In this document: piece by piece, positions 15,627-24,365 of the stretch
Layout: each line of letters begins with the position of its first letter
Position numbering within the stretch: position 1 is the stretch's first letter
Origin: Cellulosimicrobium funkei
GTDB lineage: Bacteria; Actinomycetota; Actinomycetes; Actinomycetales; Cellulomonadaceae
Direction: 5' to 3'
DNA length: 64,000 nt
Assembly: GCF_004519295.1 (NCBI RefSeq)
Contig: NZ_SOZH01000008.1
Coordinates: 186,001 to 250,000, forward strand
The notes under the pieces: model-generated
The model's database searches: none
What the model saw: the letters and a program-made list of their open reading frames with translations, nothing else
Told to the model about the DNA's origin: nothing
Program-made: the position numbers and the translations under genes

Positions 15627-17933
15627 TCAGGCGTCGCGCCGCACCAGGAGCAGGGTCGCGTCGTCCGCGGAGCGCGGGTCGCGCGCGGCGGCCACGACGC
15701 CGTCGACGTCGACCGTCCCCGGCTCCGCCGCGAAGAACGCCGCGAGCCGCCGCAGGCCGTCGAGGATCGACTCCTCGCGCCGCTCCACGAGCCCGTCGCT
15801 GTACAGCACGAGCGCGCCGCCGGGCGGCACCTGGACGTGCTGCGCGGGCGGCACGCGGTCCACGAGGCCGAGCGGCGGCACGATCGCGCTCTCCGTCCAG
15901 CTCGTGGTCCCGTCGGGCGCGACGACGAGCAGCGGCGGGTGCCCCAGGGACACGTGCTCGACGACGCCGGTCACCGGGTCCAGCACCGCGACGGCGATCG
16001 TCGCGACCTCGCCCGGGAGCGTCCAGCGCGCGACCTCCCCCAGCAGCGTCACCGCCTCGACCGCGGAGCCCGTGCTCACGAGCGCGGCCCGCAGCGTCGT
16101 CCCGAGCTGGCCCATCGTCGCCGCGGCCTGGAGCCCGTGGCCCGTCACGTCGCCCACGACGAGCGCGAGGCGCCCGGACGGCAGCACGAGCGCGTCGTAC
16201 CAGTCGCCGCCCACGAGACCCGTGCCAGCCGACTCGTAGCGCGACTGCAGCGTCCACCCCGGGACGTCGGGCAGGAGCGCGGGCAGGAGGCTCCGCTGGA
16301 GCTCCTCCGTCGCCCGCACCGCCTTGCGGCCGCGCAGGTAGAGGGCCTCGACGAGGTGGCCACGCAGCGACGTCGCGACGTCCGTCTGGTCCGACGTCCA
16401 GGGCACGCTGTGCCCGCGCACGACCTCGCGCCACCGCTCGAACGACTTGCGCGGGCTGAGCCGCACCGAGTCGTCCTCGCCGCGCGCGATCTCCTTGTTG
16501 TACGGGTCGCCGCCCCAGTCCACGTGCCGCAGGACCTCGTCGCGCACCCACAGCACGACCTGGCCCTCGGGCAGCACGATCCCGAGGACGCCCGCGACGT
16601 CGGGCACGAGCGCCGCGACGTCGGGCGCGTCCCGGTGCAGGGCGTCGGACATGACCAGGTCCTCGCCGTGCCCGAGGACCCACGCGACGAGCGCGCGGCA
16701 CCCGTCCTCGTCGGGCACGTTGCCGACCGCGATGAGGCCGCCCTCCGCGACGACGACCGCGCCGTCGGCCCGCACGAGGCGGCGCAGCCACCCCGAGCGC
16801 GTCAGGGCGATGCCGATGGGGACGCTCTCGTCGCGGCTGTCCGCGGCCAGGTGGGCGAGGACGCCCTCCGCGCGCCGCACCTCGGTCTCGCGCTCGTCCT
16901 CCGCCTGGGAGACGAGCCGGACGGAGAGCGCGGACCCGAGGAACTCCGCGGCGGTGCGGACCTCGAAGGGCGGCTCGTGCGGGCCGGAGTAGTGGTGGCA
17001 CGCGACGAGCCCCCACAGCCGGCCGTCGCGCAGGAGCGAGATCGACATCGACGCCCGCACGCCCATGTTGCGCAGGTACTCGAGGTGGATCGGCGAGACG
17101 CTGCGCAGCGTCGAGTACGTGAGGTCGAGCGGCGCGCCCGTCGTGGGGAGCAGCGTCGGGACGATCGGCTGGGGCGCGTAGTCCACGTCCGCGATGAGCC
17201 GGATCCAGTTCTTCTCGTACAGCGCGCGCGCCTGCGGCGGGATGTCCGACGCCGGGTAGTGCAGCCCGAGGAACGCGTTGAGGTCGTCCCGGCGCGCCTC
17301 GGCCACGACCTCCCCGTTGTAGGCCGCGTCGAAGCGGTAGATCATCACGCGGTCGAAGCCCGTGAGCTCGCGCACGTGCCGGGCCGCGTCGTCGTACAGC
17401 TCGTCGAGCGTCGCGGCGCGCTCGAGGTCGCGCAACGCCTGCCGGACGGCGAGGTAGGTGTTGGGGAACGTCAGCGGGCGCGCGCCCGACGCGGTCTCGA
17501 TCTCCACGACGAGCACCGGCTCGGAGCCCGGGCCCTCCTCCGGCAGCGGGGGCCGGTGGAGCACGGCGTCGACGTCGAGCGGCCTGCCGTCCCAGCGGTC
17601 GAGGTGCAGGGTCACGGGGTTGCGCGACGCAAGATCGGTCCCGTTCGCCGCGTGCGCGAGCAGATCGCGCGCGGGCTCCTCGCCGAGCACGTCGGCGAGC
17701 GGCCGGCCCGCGAGCTCCTCCGCGGGGACGCCGAGGTGCCGTTCCACGTTCGCCGACGCCTGGAGCAGCACGCCGTCCGCCTCGCGGACCACCAGCAGGA
17801 CCCCGCGCGGCTGGATCATGCCGGGGACGTGGATGGGTTCGCGGGCACAGTTGTCGAGGTCCACCGCCTCGCCGGGCGCGAGGAGCTCCGGCTCGTCGAC
17901 CGTCCTGGTCACGATCCTCCGTCCGGGCATCAC
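15627..17933 (-). CDS. Bacteriophytochrome with C-terminal PP2C (SpoIIE-type) phosphatase
   Basis: 768-residue red/far-red photoreceptor phosphatase. An N-terminal PAS region carries Cys29 in DNCAREPIHVPG, the usual biliverdin attachment site. The GAF domain has the phytochrome signature HYPASDIPPQARALY. The PHY domain has the tongue motif PRKSF. The PP2C-like domain (from about residue 545) shows GGDWYDALVL, VVGDVTGHGLQAA, LYSDGLVE and DDATLLLV. It should dephosphorylate a STAS antagonist in response to light; the neighbouring convergent STAS/ATPase pair is the obvious target. No heme oxygenase gene is in the window. Start uncertain: GTG 17933, ATG 17930, or GTG 17912 close after GGAGG. Confidence 0.93.
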   Translation of the reverse strand: MMPGRRIVTRTVDEPELLAPGEAVDLDNCAREPIHVPGMIQPRGVLLVVREADGVLLQASANVERHLGVPAEELAGRPLADVLGEEPARDLLAHAANGTDLASRNPVTLHLDRWDGRPLDVDAVLHRPPLPEEGPGSEPVLVVEIETASGARPLTFPNTYLAVRQALRDLERAATLDELYDDAARHVRELTGFDRVMIYRFDAAYNGEVVAEARRDDLNAFLGLHYPASDIPPQARALYEKNWIRLIADVDYAPQPIVPTLLPTTGAPLDLTYSTLRSVSPIHLEYLRNMGVRASMSISLLRDGRLWGLVACHHYSGPHEPPFEVRTAAEFLGSALSVRLVSQAEDERETEVRRAEGVLAHLAADSRDESVPIGIALTRSGWLRRLVRADGAVVVAEGGLIAVGNVPDEDGCRALVAWVLGHGEDLVMSDALHRDAPDVAALVPDVAGVLGIVLPEGQVVLWVRDEVLRHVDWGGDPYNKEIARGEDDSVRLSPRKSFERWREVVRGHSVPWTSDQTDVATSLRGHLVEALYLRGRKAVRATEELQRSLLPALLPDVPGWTLQSRYESAGTGLVGGDWYDALVLPSGRLALVVGDVTGHGLQAAATMGQLGTTLRAALVSTGSAVEAVTLLGEVARWTLPGEVATIAVAVLDPVTGVVEHVSLGHPPLLVVAPDGTTSWTESAIVPPLGLVDRVPPAQHVQVPPGGALVLYSDGLVERREESILDGLRRLAAFFAAEPGTVDVDGVVAAARDPRSADDATLLLVRRDA

Positions 17934-18160
17934 GTCCCGCGGACGGTTGCCGTACTACGGTCGGCGGACCACCTTGGCTCGAGGATCCGGAGACGCGTGC
18001 CTCAGGCTACCGCGCCCCACCGACCGTTCGTGCGCCGCGTCCGTGGAGGTCGGCGGGCGAGCCCCGTGAGCGACGCCACGGAACTCCGCGGTAGCGTCGT
18101 TCGTCGGACGAGCGGGAGCCCGGACCGCCCGCCCGGACCCCGACGACCAGAAGGTGACCC

Positions 18161-18958
18161 ATGAGCACGACGACGACCCCCCTCCTGCGCGCCAGCGGCC
18201 TCGCGGCCGGTTACGGAGGCCCCGACGTCGTGCACGGCATCGACCTCGACGTGACGCCCGGCACCGCGCCGGTCGGGATCGTCGGGGAGTCGGGCGCCGG
18301 GAAGTCGACGATCGTGCGCGCGCTCGTCGGCCTCGTGCGCCCCACGGCGGGGCACGTCACCTACGCCGAGCGGACGGTGGGCAAGCTCTCCCGCCGGGAC
18401 AAGAAGCAGTTCACGGCCGACGTCCGCCGCGTCTCCCAGGACGGCCTCGCCGGCATCGGCATCGACCCCCGCTGGACGGTGGACCGCACGCTGTCCGCGG
18501 CGCTCAAGGACGCGCGGCGTGCCGGCCGCCCGAGCGGACGCTCCGTCGAGGACCTGCTCGGCGACGTCGCGCTCGAGCCCCGCTACGCGCCGCGGACCGT
18601 GCAGTCGCTCTCGGGCGGCGAGAAGCAGCGAGTCGCGCTCGCCGTCGCGCTCGCGACGCGCCCCCGGGCGCTCCTCCTCGACGAGCCGCTCACCGCCGTC
18701 GACCCCGCGATGCGCGGCGACGTCGTGCGCCGCCTCGCCGACGCGACGACCGCCCTCGGCACCGCCGTGCTGCTGGTCTCGCACGACCTCGAGCTCGTCG
18801 AGCGGATGTGCCCCACCGTGCACGTGCTCGCCGACGGGACGTTCGTCGCGTCGGGGTCGCTGCGCGACGTGTTCGCGGGCACCGCCCCGGGCGCCGACCA
18901 CCCGGCCGTCCGCGGACTCGCCGAGGCCGCCCCGCTCGCCGTCCAGCGCTTCCGCTGA
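18161..18958 (+). CDS. Orphan ABC transporter ATP-binding protein, Dpp/Opp type
   Basis: 265-residue ATPase with Walker A GESGAGKST, signature LSGGEKQRVALA, Walker B ALLLDEP and switch histidine in LLVSHDLELVE. The sequence resembles the peptide/nickel class ATPases (DppD/DppF), but no permease or binding-protein gene is adjacent, so its partner is unknown. ATG start behind AAGGTGA. The 227-base gap upstream, divergent from the phytochrome gene, shows no further gene and no clear promoter boxes. A transport or a translation/regulatory role are both possible. Confidence 0.82.
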   Translation: MSTTTTPLLRASGLAAGYGGPDVVHGIDLDVTPGTAPVGIVGESGAGKSTIVRALVGLVRPTAGHVTYAERTVGKLSRRDKKQFTADVRRVSQDGLAGIGIDPRWTVDRTLSAALKDARRAGRPSGRSVEDLLGDVALEPRYAPRTVQSLSGGEKQRVALAVALATRPRALLLDEPLTAVDPAMRGDVVRRLADATTALGTAVLLVSHDLELVERMCPTVHVLADGTFVASGSLRDVFAGTAPGADHPAVRGLAEAAPLAVQRFR

Positions 18959-18985
18959 CGTCCGGGAGAACTCGTCGGCGGGCCG

Positions 18986-19018
18986 TGTCGAAAACCGGGG
19001 TGCGCCGTCCGACGTCCT
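18986..19018 (+). promoter_or_regulatory. Candidate ECF-sigma promoter, TGTCGA element of DGPF/sigma operon 1
   Basis: TGTCGA at 18986-18991 is followed after 21 bases by CGTCCT (19013-19018), upstream of the first DGPF gene. The second DGPF/sigma operon has the same two elements at nearly the same distance (24304-24335). TGTCGA is known from established work as a target element of the ECF42 group, so positive autoregulation is likely. The role of the CGTCCT element is my inference. Confidence 0.5.
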
Positions 19019-19075
19019 GGTGAACCCGTCTCCACGACACTACGGTCGAGGAGGCACTCACCGAGGAGGAACGTC

Positions 19076-19513
19076 ATGCGAGTCGTGGTCATGATCCAGG
19101 GCAGCGGGGCCGATGAGGACAAGATCGCCCCGACGCAGGAGATGCTCGCGCAGATGGGCGAGTACAACGAGCAGCTCGTCCAGGCCGGCATCATGCTCGA
19201 CGGGCAGGGCCTGCAGCCGACGTCCCGGGGCGCGCGGGTCGTGTTCCGCGGCGGCGAGACCTCGGTCGTCGACGGGCCGTTCACCGAGTCCAAGGAGATC
19301 GTCGCCGGGTACTGGATCTGGCAGGTCTCCTCGCTCGAGGAGGCGGTCGAGTGGGCGCGGAAGTGCCCGAGCGACCCGAGCGCGGGCCTCGAGGAGGTGC
19401 TCGAGATCCGCCCGATCTTCGAGGCCGAGGACTTCGGCGCCGAGTACACGCCCGAGCAGCGCGAGAAGGACGAGCGCCTCGCCGAGCAGATCCGCGCGCA
19501 GCACGGCGCCTGA
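19076..19513 (+). CDS. YciI-like DGPF-domain protein, partner of an ECF sigma factor
   Basis: 145-residue YCII/DGPF protein. The hallmark motif is VVDGPFTESKEIVAGYWIW (about residues 63-81), with the small dimeric ferredoxin-like fold expected of the family. DGPF proteins are consistently encoded beside ECF42-type sigma factors; their biochemical activity is unknown. It has an extended acidic C-terminal tail (FEAEDFGAEYTPEQREKD) absent from the second copy at 24546. ATG behind GAGGAGGAA. The sigma gene begins 33 bases downstream. Confidence 0.9.
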   Translation: MRVVVMIQGSGADEDKIAPTQEMLAQMGEYNEQLVQAGIMLDGQGLQPTSRGARVVFRGGETSVVDGPFTESKEIVAGYWIWQVSSLEEAVEWARKCPSDPSAGLEEVLEIRPIFEAEDFGAEYTPEQREKDERLAEQIRAQHGA

Positions 19514-19546
19514 CGCCGGACGCGCACGACGAGGCCGGGCCCGGGC

Positions 19547-20884
19547 ATGACCGACGTCTCCCGCACCGTCGAGGCCGTGTGGCGCATCGAGTCGCCGCGG
19601 CTCGTGGCCGGTCTCGCCCGCACGCTGCGCGACGTCGGCCTCGCCGAGGAGGTCGCGCAGGAGGCGTTCGTCGCGGCGCTCGAGCAGTGGCCCGCGCGGG
19701 GCGTGCCGGACAACCCCGGCGCGTGGCTCACGACCGTCGCGCGCCGTCGGGCCGTCGACCTGGTCCGCCGCGAGCGCACGCGCGACGAGAAGTACGCGCG
19801 GCTCGCGGCGGAGCTCGCCGTGCCCGGCGGGAGGGGAGGCCCGACGGCGCACCCCGCCGACGGCCGCGCCGTCCTCGTCGGGTCCGTCCCGGCTCCCGAC
19901 GCGGTCGTCGAGGACCCGGTGGGCGACGACCTGCTCGCGCTCGTCCTCGTCGCGTGCCACCCCGTGCTGCCGCGCGAGTCCCGCGTGGCGCTCACGCTGC
20001 GCCTCGTCGGAGGCCTCAGCACCGACGAGATCGCGCGCGCCTTCCTCGTGCCGTCCGCGACCGTCGGGCAGCGCATCTCCCGGGCGAAGCGGACTCTCGC
20101 CGAGGCGAACGTCCCGTTCGCGGTTCCCCAGGCCGACGAGCTCGCCGCGCGCGTTCCGGCCGCGCTGGAGGTCGTGTATCTCGTCTTCACCGAGGGCTAC
20201 GCCGCGACGTCGGGCGACACGTGGGTGCGGCGCGAGCTCGCCGACGACGCGATGCGCCTCGGGCGTGTGCTCGCCGGGCTTCTCCCGGCCGAGCCCGAGG
20301 TGCACGGGCTCGTCGCGCTCATGGAGCTCCAGGCGTCCCGGTTCGCCGCGCGCACCGGGACGGACGGCGAGCCGGTGCTCCTCGAGCACCAGGACCGCTC
20401 GCGCTGGGACCGGCTCCTCGTGCGCCACGGGCTCGCCGCCCTCGACCGCGCGCTCGCGCTCGGCACGCAGACTGGCAGGGCGCTCGGCCCCTACTCGCTC
20501 CAGGCCGCGATCGCGGCGTGCCACGCGCGTGCCCGGACCTGGGCGGAGACCGACTGGGACGCGATCGTCGCGCTCTACGACGCGCTGGCGTCCGTCGCGC
20601 CCTCGCCGGTCGTCGAGCTCAACCGCGCCGTGGCCGTCGGGTTCGCGGACGGCCCCGCGGCCGCGCTCTTGGTGCTCGACGGCGTTGCGGACGACCCGCG
20701 GCTCGCGCGCCACCACCTCTACGGGGCCGTGCGCGGCGACCTGCTCACCCGTCTGGGTCGGCACGCCGAGGCGGCTGACGTGCTCGAGCGCGCCGCGGCC
20801 CTCGCCCCGACCCGCCACGAGCGCCGGCTCCTGCTCGAGCGCGCCGCCGCCGCGTCGTCGTCCGCGGACGCGCACCCCGCCTGA
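19547..20884 (+). CDS. ECF42-type RNA polymerase sigma factor with C-terminal TPR-like domain (copy 1)
   Basis: 445 residues. Sigma region 2 (about 10-85) includes AEEVAQEAFVAALEQWP. Region 4 (about 140-200) includes LRLVGGLSTDEIARAFLVPSATVGQRISRAK. A long alpha-helical C-terminal part of about 230 residues (EVVYLVFTEGYAATSGD, PYSLQAAIAACHARA, VVELNRAVAVGFADGP) is characteristic of the group linked to DGPF proteins. It needs no anti-sigma in known cases; the C-terminal domain is thought to control activity. Start ATG with only a weak GAGG upstream. Paralogue at 24904. Confidence 0.92.
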   Translation: MTDVSRTVEAVWRIESPRLVAGLARTLRDVGLAEEVAQEAFVAALEQWPARGVPDNPGAWLTTVARRRAVDLVRRERTRDEKYARLAAELAVPGGRGGPTAHPADGRAVLVGSVPAPDAVVEDPVGDDLLALVLVACHPVLPRESRVALTLRLVGGLSTDEIARAFLVPSATVGQRISRAKRTLAEANVPFAVPQADELAARVPAALEVVYLVFTEGYAATSGDTWVRRELADDAMRLGRVLAGLLPAEPEVHGLVALMELQASRFAARTGTDGEPVLLEHQDRSRWDRLLVRHGLAALDRALALGTQTGRALGPYSLQAAIAACHARARTWAETDWDAIVALYDALASVAPSPVVELNRAVAVGFADGPAAALLVLDGVADDPRLARHHLYGAVRGDLLTRLGRHAEAADVLERAAALAPTRHERRLLLERAAAASSSADAHPA

Positions 20885-20897
20885 CCCGACCACCTGC

Positions 20898-20954
20898 GAG
20901 GTAGAGCCCTGGTAGCGACCAGGGCTCTACCTCGCGCGACCAGGGCTCTACCTC
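20898..20954. repeat. GAGGTAGAG element between sigma factor 1 and the aldo-keto reductase gene
   Basis: One forward unit GAGGTAGAGCCCTGGT (20898-20913) faces two inverse units at 20918-20933 and 20939-20954. The first pair forms a perfect 16-base-pair stem with a four-base loop. The outer inverse unit carries the TAG stop of the convergent aldo-keto reductase gene. Likely a bidirectional terminator and a copy of the dispersed family at 10690 and 30252. Confidence 0.85.
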
Positions 20955-21997
20955 GCGAGGACGGACTCGATGGTGGCCGTCTCCTCCGGGGTGAGCGGGG
21001 GTGCCGAGAGGGCCGCGACGTTGTTCTCGAGCTGGCGGACGCTGCTCGCCCCGACGAGGGCGGAGGTGACGCGGTCGTCGCGCAGCACCCAGGAGAGGGC
21101 GAGCTGCGCGAGGGTCTGGCCGCGGGCACCCGCGATCTCGTTGAGCGCCCGGGCGCGCTCCAGGTACGTCTCGTCGAGGTTCTTCTCCGACAGGAACGGC
21201 GAGTCCGGGCGGGCCGCGCGCGACCCCTCGGGCGCCGACCCGGAGAGGTACCGGTCCGTGAGCAGACCCTGCTGCAGCGGCGAGAACACGATGGTGCCGA
21301 CGCCGAGGTCGCCCACGACGTCGAGCAGTGACTCGGTCTGCACGCCGTCGTACGCGTCCTCGTGCGCCGGGTCCTCGACGTGGCGGTTGAGCATCGAGTA
21401 GCTCGGCTGGTGGATGAGCAGCGGGGTGCCGAGGTCGGCCAGGATCGCCGCGGCCTCGCGCGTGCGCGCCGGCGAGTAGTTGGACACGCCCACGTAGAGC
21501 GCCTTGCCCTGCTGGACGGCGTCGTGCAGCGCGCGCATGGACTCCTCGAGCGGCGTGCTCGGGTCCGGCCGGTGGTGGTAGAAGACGTCGACGTAGTCGA
21601 GACCCATCCGGCGGAGCGACTGGTCGAGCGAGGAGAGCAGGTACTTGCGCGAGCCGCCGTCGCCGTAGGGGCCGGGCCACATGTCGTAGCCGGCCTTCGA
21701 CGAGATGACGAGCTCGTCGCGGTACGCACCGAGGTCCTGCGCGAGGTGCCGGCCGAAGTTCTCCTCCGCCGAGCCGTAGGGCGGGCCGTAGTTGTTCGCC
21801 AGGTCGAAGTGCGTGATCCCGAGGTCGAACGCGCGGCGCAGCACCGCGCGCTGCGTCTCGAACGGGTTCACGTCACCGAAGTTGTGCCACAGACCGAGCG
21901 AGATCGCGGGCAGGTCGAGGCCGCTGCGCCCCGTCCGCCGGTAGGTCATGGTGTCGTAGCGGGCGTCGGCGGCGAGGTAGCGCGGGGCGAGAGGCAT
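20948..21997 (-). CDS. Aldo/keto reductase, YghZ-like (L-glyceraldehyde 3-phosphate reductase family)
   Basis: 349-residue NADPH-dependent TIM-barrel reductase. The catalytic tetrad is visible as Asp and Tyr in HFDLANNYGPPYGSAEENFG, Lys in VISSKAGYDMWPGPYG, and His in VFYHHRPDP. The GYDMWPGPYG insertion is diagnostic of the YghZ/Gpr subgroup, linked to methylglyoxal and glyceraldehyde-phosphate detoxification. Start ATG at 21997; an internal in-frame ATG occurs at MTYRRTG (residue 17), where many homologues begin. Its stop codon lies in a GAGGTAGAG repeat. Divergent from the DUF488 gene. Confidence 0.93.
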   Translation of the reverse strand: MPLAPRYLAADARYDTMTYRRTGRSGLDLPAISLGLWHNFGDVNPFETQRAVLRRAFDLGITHFDLANNYGPPYGSAEENFGRHLAQDLGAYRDELVISSKAGYDMWPGPYGDGGSRKYLLSSLDQSLRRMGLDYVDVFYHHRPDPSTPLEESMRALHDAVQQGKALYVGVSNYSPARTREAAAILADLGTPLLIHQPSYSMLNRHVEDPAHEDAYDGVQTESLLDVVGDLGVGTIVFSPLQQGLLTDRYLSGSAPEGSRAARPDSPFLSEKNLDETYLERARALNEIAGARGQTLAQLALSWVLRDDRVTSALVGASSVRQLENNVAALSAPPLTPEETATIESVLAR

Positions 21998-22104
21998 GGG
22001 CCCATTCTGGCGTGCGCCGGCCGCGACGCCCAGCCCGGTCCACGACCGCGCCGCCCGGGCCCGGTCCCCGTGCCGGCGACGGGGCGCCTTCCTAGAGTGG
22101 CCGG

Positions 22105-22641
22105 GTGAGCGTCGTGTACACGGTGGGGCACTCCACGCGTCCGGTCGAGGAGCTCCTCGCGCTCCTCCGGGCGAACGGCATCCGCCGCCTGGTCGACGTC
22201 CGGACCGTCCCGCGGTCGCGGCACAACCCCCAGTTCGGCCAGGACGCGCTCGCGCCCGTCCTGCGGTCCCACGGGATCACGTACCGCTGGGTGCGCGCGC
22301 TCGGCGGCCTGCGGCACGCCCGTCCCGACAGCCCGAACGGCGCGTGGCGCAACCTGTCGTTCCGCGGGTACGCGGACCACATGCAGACGCCGGAGTTCGG
22401 CGCCGCGGTCGACGACCTCGTGCGGCGCAGCGCCCACGACGACCTCGTGCTCATGTGCGCGGAGGCCGTCCCGTGGCGCTGCCACCGGTCGCTCGTCGGG
22501 GACGCGCTCGTCGTCCGCGGCGTCGAGGTGCGCGACATCGTCTCCGACGCCGCGCCACGGCCCCACACCCTGACGTCCTTCGCCCGCGTCGAGGGCACGC
22601 GCGTCTGGTACCCGCCGGAGCCGGACCACACGGCGGGCTGA
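22105..22641 (+). CDS. DUF488 domain protein
   Basis: 178-residue soluble protein of the DUF488 family. It shows the N-terminal YTVGHSTRPVEELL, the basic VDVRTVPRSRHNPQF, and the conserved cysteine pair in LMCAEAVPWRCHRSLVGD. The family is widespread in bacteria and has no firmly established activity; the CxE...RCHR motif suggests a catalytic or metal site. GTG start, no strong ribosome site; the 107-base divergent gap with the reductase gene must hold both promoters. No functional link to neighbours is evident. Confidence 0.85.
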   Translation: MSVVYTVGHSTRPVEELLALLRANGIRRLVDVRTVPRSRHNPQFGQDALAPVLRSHGITYRWVRALGGLRHARPDSPNGAWRNLSFRGYADHMQTPEFGAAVDDLVRRSAHDDLVLMCAEAVPWRCHRSLVGDALVVRGVEVRDIVSDAAPRPHTLTSFARVEGTRVWYPPEPDHTAG

Positions 22642-22664
22642 CGCAGCGGGCTCGTCGTCCCGCG

Positions 22665-23702
22665 TCAGCGGGTCGGGGTCTCCACGACCTGGCCCGCCCA
22701 CGCGAACCCGCCGCCGAAGCCGAAGAGCAGGGCCGGGACGCCCGCGGGGATCTTGCCCGCGTGCCACCACTTGGACAGCCCGAGCGGGATGGACGCCGCG
22801 GACGTGTTGCCGGACTCGACGATGTCCGTGACGACGACCTTCGACTCCATCCCGAGCGCCTTCGCGAGCGGCTCGATGATGCGCAGGTTGGCCTGGTGCG
22901 CGACGAGCACCTCGATGTCGTCGAGCGAGACGCCGGAGCGCTCCACGACGGTGCGCGCACGCTCGGCGGCGCGCGTGATGGCCCACTTGAAGACGGCGCG
23001 GCCGTCCTGGGCGAACTTCTCCTGGGGCGCCTCGATGAGCACGGCCGGGGTGAGGTCAGGCTCGGAGCCCCAGGTCACCGGGCCGACGCCGGGCTCGTCC
23101 GTCGCGCGCAGCACGGCCGCGCCCGCGCCGTCCGCGGTGAGGATGCACGTGCTGCGGTCGGTCCAGTCGGTGAACGCGGTGAGCTTCTCCGCGCCGACCA
23201 CGACGGCCGTGCGCGCCGAGCCGCCGCGGATCGCCTGGTCGGCGAGGCCGACGGAGTGGGCGAAGCCGGAGCACGCGACGTTCACGTCGAGCACCGCCGG
23301 CCCGACGACGCCCCGCAGGTCGAGCTCGGACGCCTCCTCGGGCGTCGACTGCCCGGGCATGACGCCGGTGCGCAGGTGGTACGCGACGCGGCCCGCCGTG
23401 TTGGGCGAGCGGTCCGTCGCGGTCGCCGTGGCGACGACGACGAGGTCGACCTCGGCCGGGTCGACGCCCGCGTCGTCGAGCGCGTGGCGTGCCGCCGCGG
23501 TCGCCATGTCGGCGACGGTCGTGTCGTCGTCCGCGACGTGCCGCGTGACGATGCCCGTCCGCGAGCGGATCCACTCGTCGTTGGTCTCGACGAGCTGCGC
23601 GATGTCGTCGTTCGTCAGCGTCTTCTCGGGCTGGAAGTGACCGAGGCCGACGATGCGCGACCCGGCCGCGCCGGTGGCGGGAGTGAGCATGAGGACGATC
23701 AT
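22665..23702 (-). CDS. Beta-ketoacyl-ACP synthase III-like protein (FabH family)
   Basis: 345-residue thiolase-fold condensing enzyme. The catalytic Cys144 is in VNVACSGFAHS, His in LVAHQANLRI, Asn in ESGNTSAASIPL, and the C-terminal glycine motif is FGFGGGFAWA. FabH starts fatty acid chains from acyl-CoA and malonyl-ACP. Here no other fatty-acid gene is adjacent, so a specialised role is possible. An insert (about residues 112-132, MPGQSTPEEASELD) precedes the active-site cysteine. Start is ambiguous between ATG 23702 and ATG 23690 (four codons in); neither has a good ribosome site. Confidence 0.88.
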   Translation of the reverse strand: MIVLMLTPATGAAGSRIVGLGHFQPEKTLTNDDIAQLVETNDEWIRSRTGIVTRHVADDDTTVADMATAAARHALDDAGVDPAEVDLVVVATATATDRSPNTAGRVAYHLRTGVMPGQSTPEEASELDLRGVVGPAVLDVNVACSGFAHSVGLADQAIRGGSARTAVVVGAEKLTAFTDWTDRSTCILTADGAGAAVLRATDEPGVGPVTWGSEPDLTPAVLIEAPQEKFAQDGRAVFKWAITRAAERARTVVERSGVSLDDIEVLVAHQANLRIIEPLAKALGMESKVVVTDIVESGNTSAASIPLGLSKWWHAGKIPAGVPALLFGFGGGFAWAGQVVETPTR

Positions 23703-23814
23703 GTCACGCGGCCGCTCGTCGTCAGAACGCTCCGGGCGGGGCTCCGGGAGGTCGTGCGCCACACCCGTGACGTACCGTCGGGAGGTCCGCCGTCGTGCCA
23801 CCGAAGGAGCCGTC

Positions 23815-24231
23815 GTGTCCCGTCCGCCGCTGCCCTCCCGTCTTGTCGAGATGCTCCGCCGCCCGAACGCCGCCGTCATGGCGACGGTGCGCTCCGACGG
23901 CGCGCCCGTCACCGCCGCGACCTGGTACGTCTGGGAGGACGACGGCCGCGTGCTCGTCAACCTCGACGAGTCCCGCGTGCGGCTCAAGCACCTGCGCAAC
24001 GACCCCCGGGTCTCGCTCACCGTGCTCGACGAGAACTGGTACACGCACGTGACGCTCATCGGTCGCGTCGTCGAGCTGCGCGCCGACGAGGGCCTGGCCG
24101 ACATCGACCGCATCTCGCGCCACTACACCGGCCACGAGTACGCGAACCGCACCGACCCGCGCGTCAGCGCCTGGGTCGAGGTCGAGCGCTGGTACGGCTG
24201 GGGCGAGGCGAAGGCCGGCGACGACGCGTAG
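23815..24231 (+). CDS. PPOX-class (pyridoxamine-phosphate-oxidase-fold) probable F420-dependent enzyme
   Basis: 138-residue split-beta-barrel protein with VMATVRSDGAPVTAATWYVWEDDGRVLVNLD and LKHLRNDPRVSLTVLD, the typical actinobacterial PPOX-class F420 pattern. Family members reduce or oxidise small molecules using deazaflavin or flavin cofactors; the substrate here is unknown. GTG start chosen because AAGGAG precedes it by six bases. Longer in-frame extensions upstream have no family similarity. Divergent from the FabH-like gene. A second F420-type enzyme is encoded at 54991. Confidence 0.85.
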   Translation: MSRPPLPSRLVEMLRRPNAAVMATVRSDGAPVTAATWYVWEDDGRVLVNLDESRVRLKHLRNDPRVSLTVLDENWYTHVTLIGRVVELRADEGLADIDRISRHYTGHEYANRTDPRVSAWVEVERWYGWGEAKAGDDA

Positions 24232-24303
24232 CGCCGTCGGCCGCCCGCCGTCCGTCCCCGAGGCCGCACTGCGACGCCCCGCGAGGGACGGTCGCGAGAA
24301 AGG

Positions 24304-24335
24304 TGTCGATCTCGGCGACCGGGCTTCGTCGTCCT
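24304..24335 (+). promoter_or_regulatory. Candidate ECF-sigma promoter, TGTCGA element of DGPF/sigma operon 2
   Basis: TGTCGA (24304-24309) followed after 20 bases by CGTCCT (24330-24335), the same element pair as upstream of the first DGPF operon at 18986. Shared elements in front of paralogous operons suggest each is read by one or both of the encoded ECF sigma factors. Confidence 0.5.
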
Positions 24336-24365
24336 CCCGTACGGCCGCCCGGGCCGTGCGGGAGG
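24333..24365 (+). promoter_or_regulatory. 14-bp hairpin covering the ribosome site of the small ORF at 24376
   Basis: Arms 24333-24346 and 24352-24365 pair over 14 positions (one G-U) with a five-base loop. The right arm contains the first GGAGG of the GGAGGAGGAGG ribosome site. Folding would partly hide the site, so translation of the operon start could be structure-dependent. Alternatively it is a terminator of the preceding gene. Confidence 0.45.
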
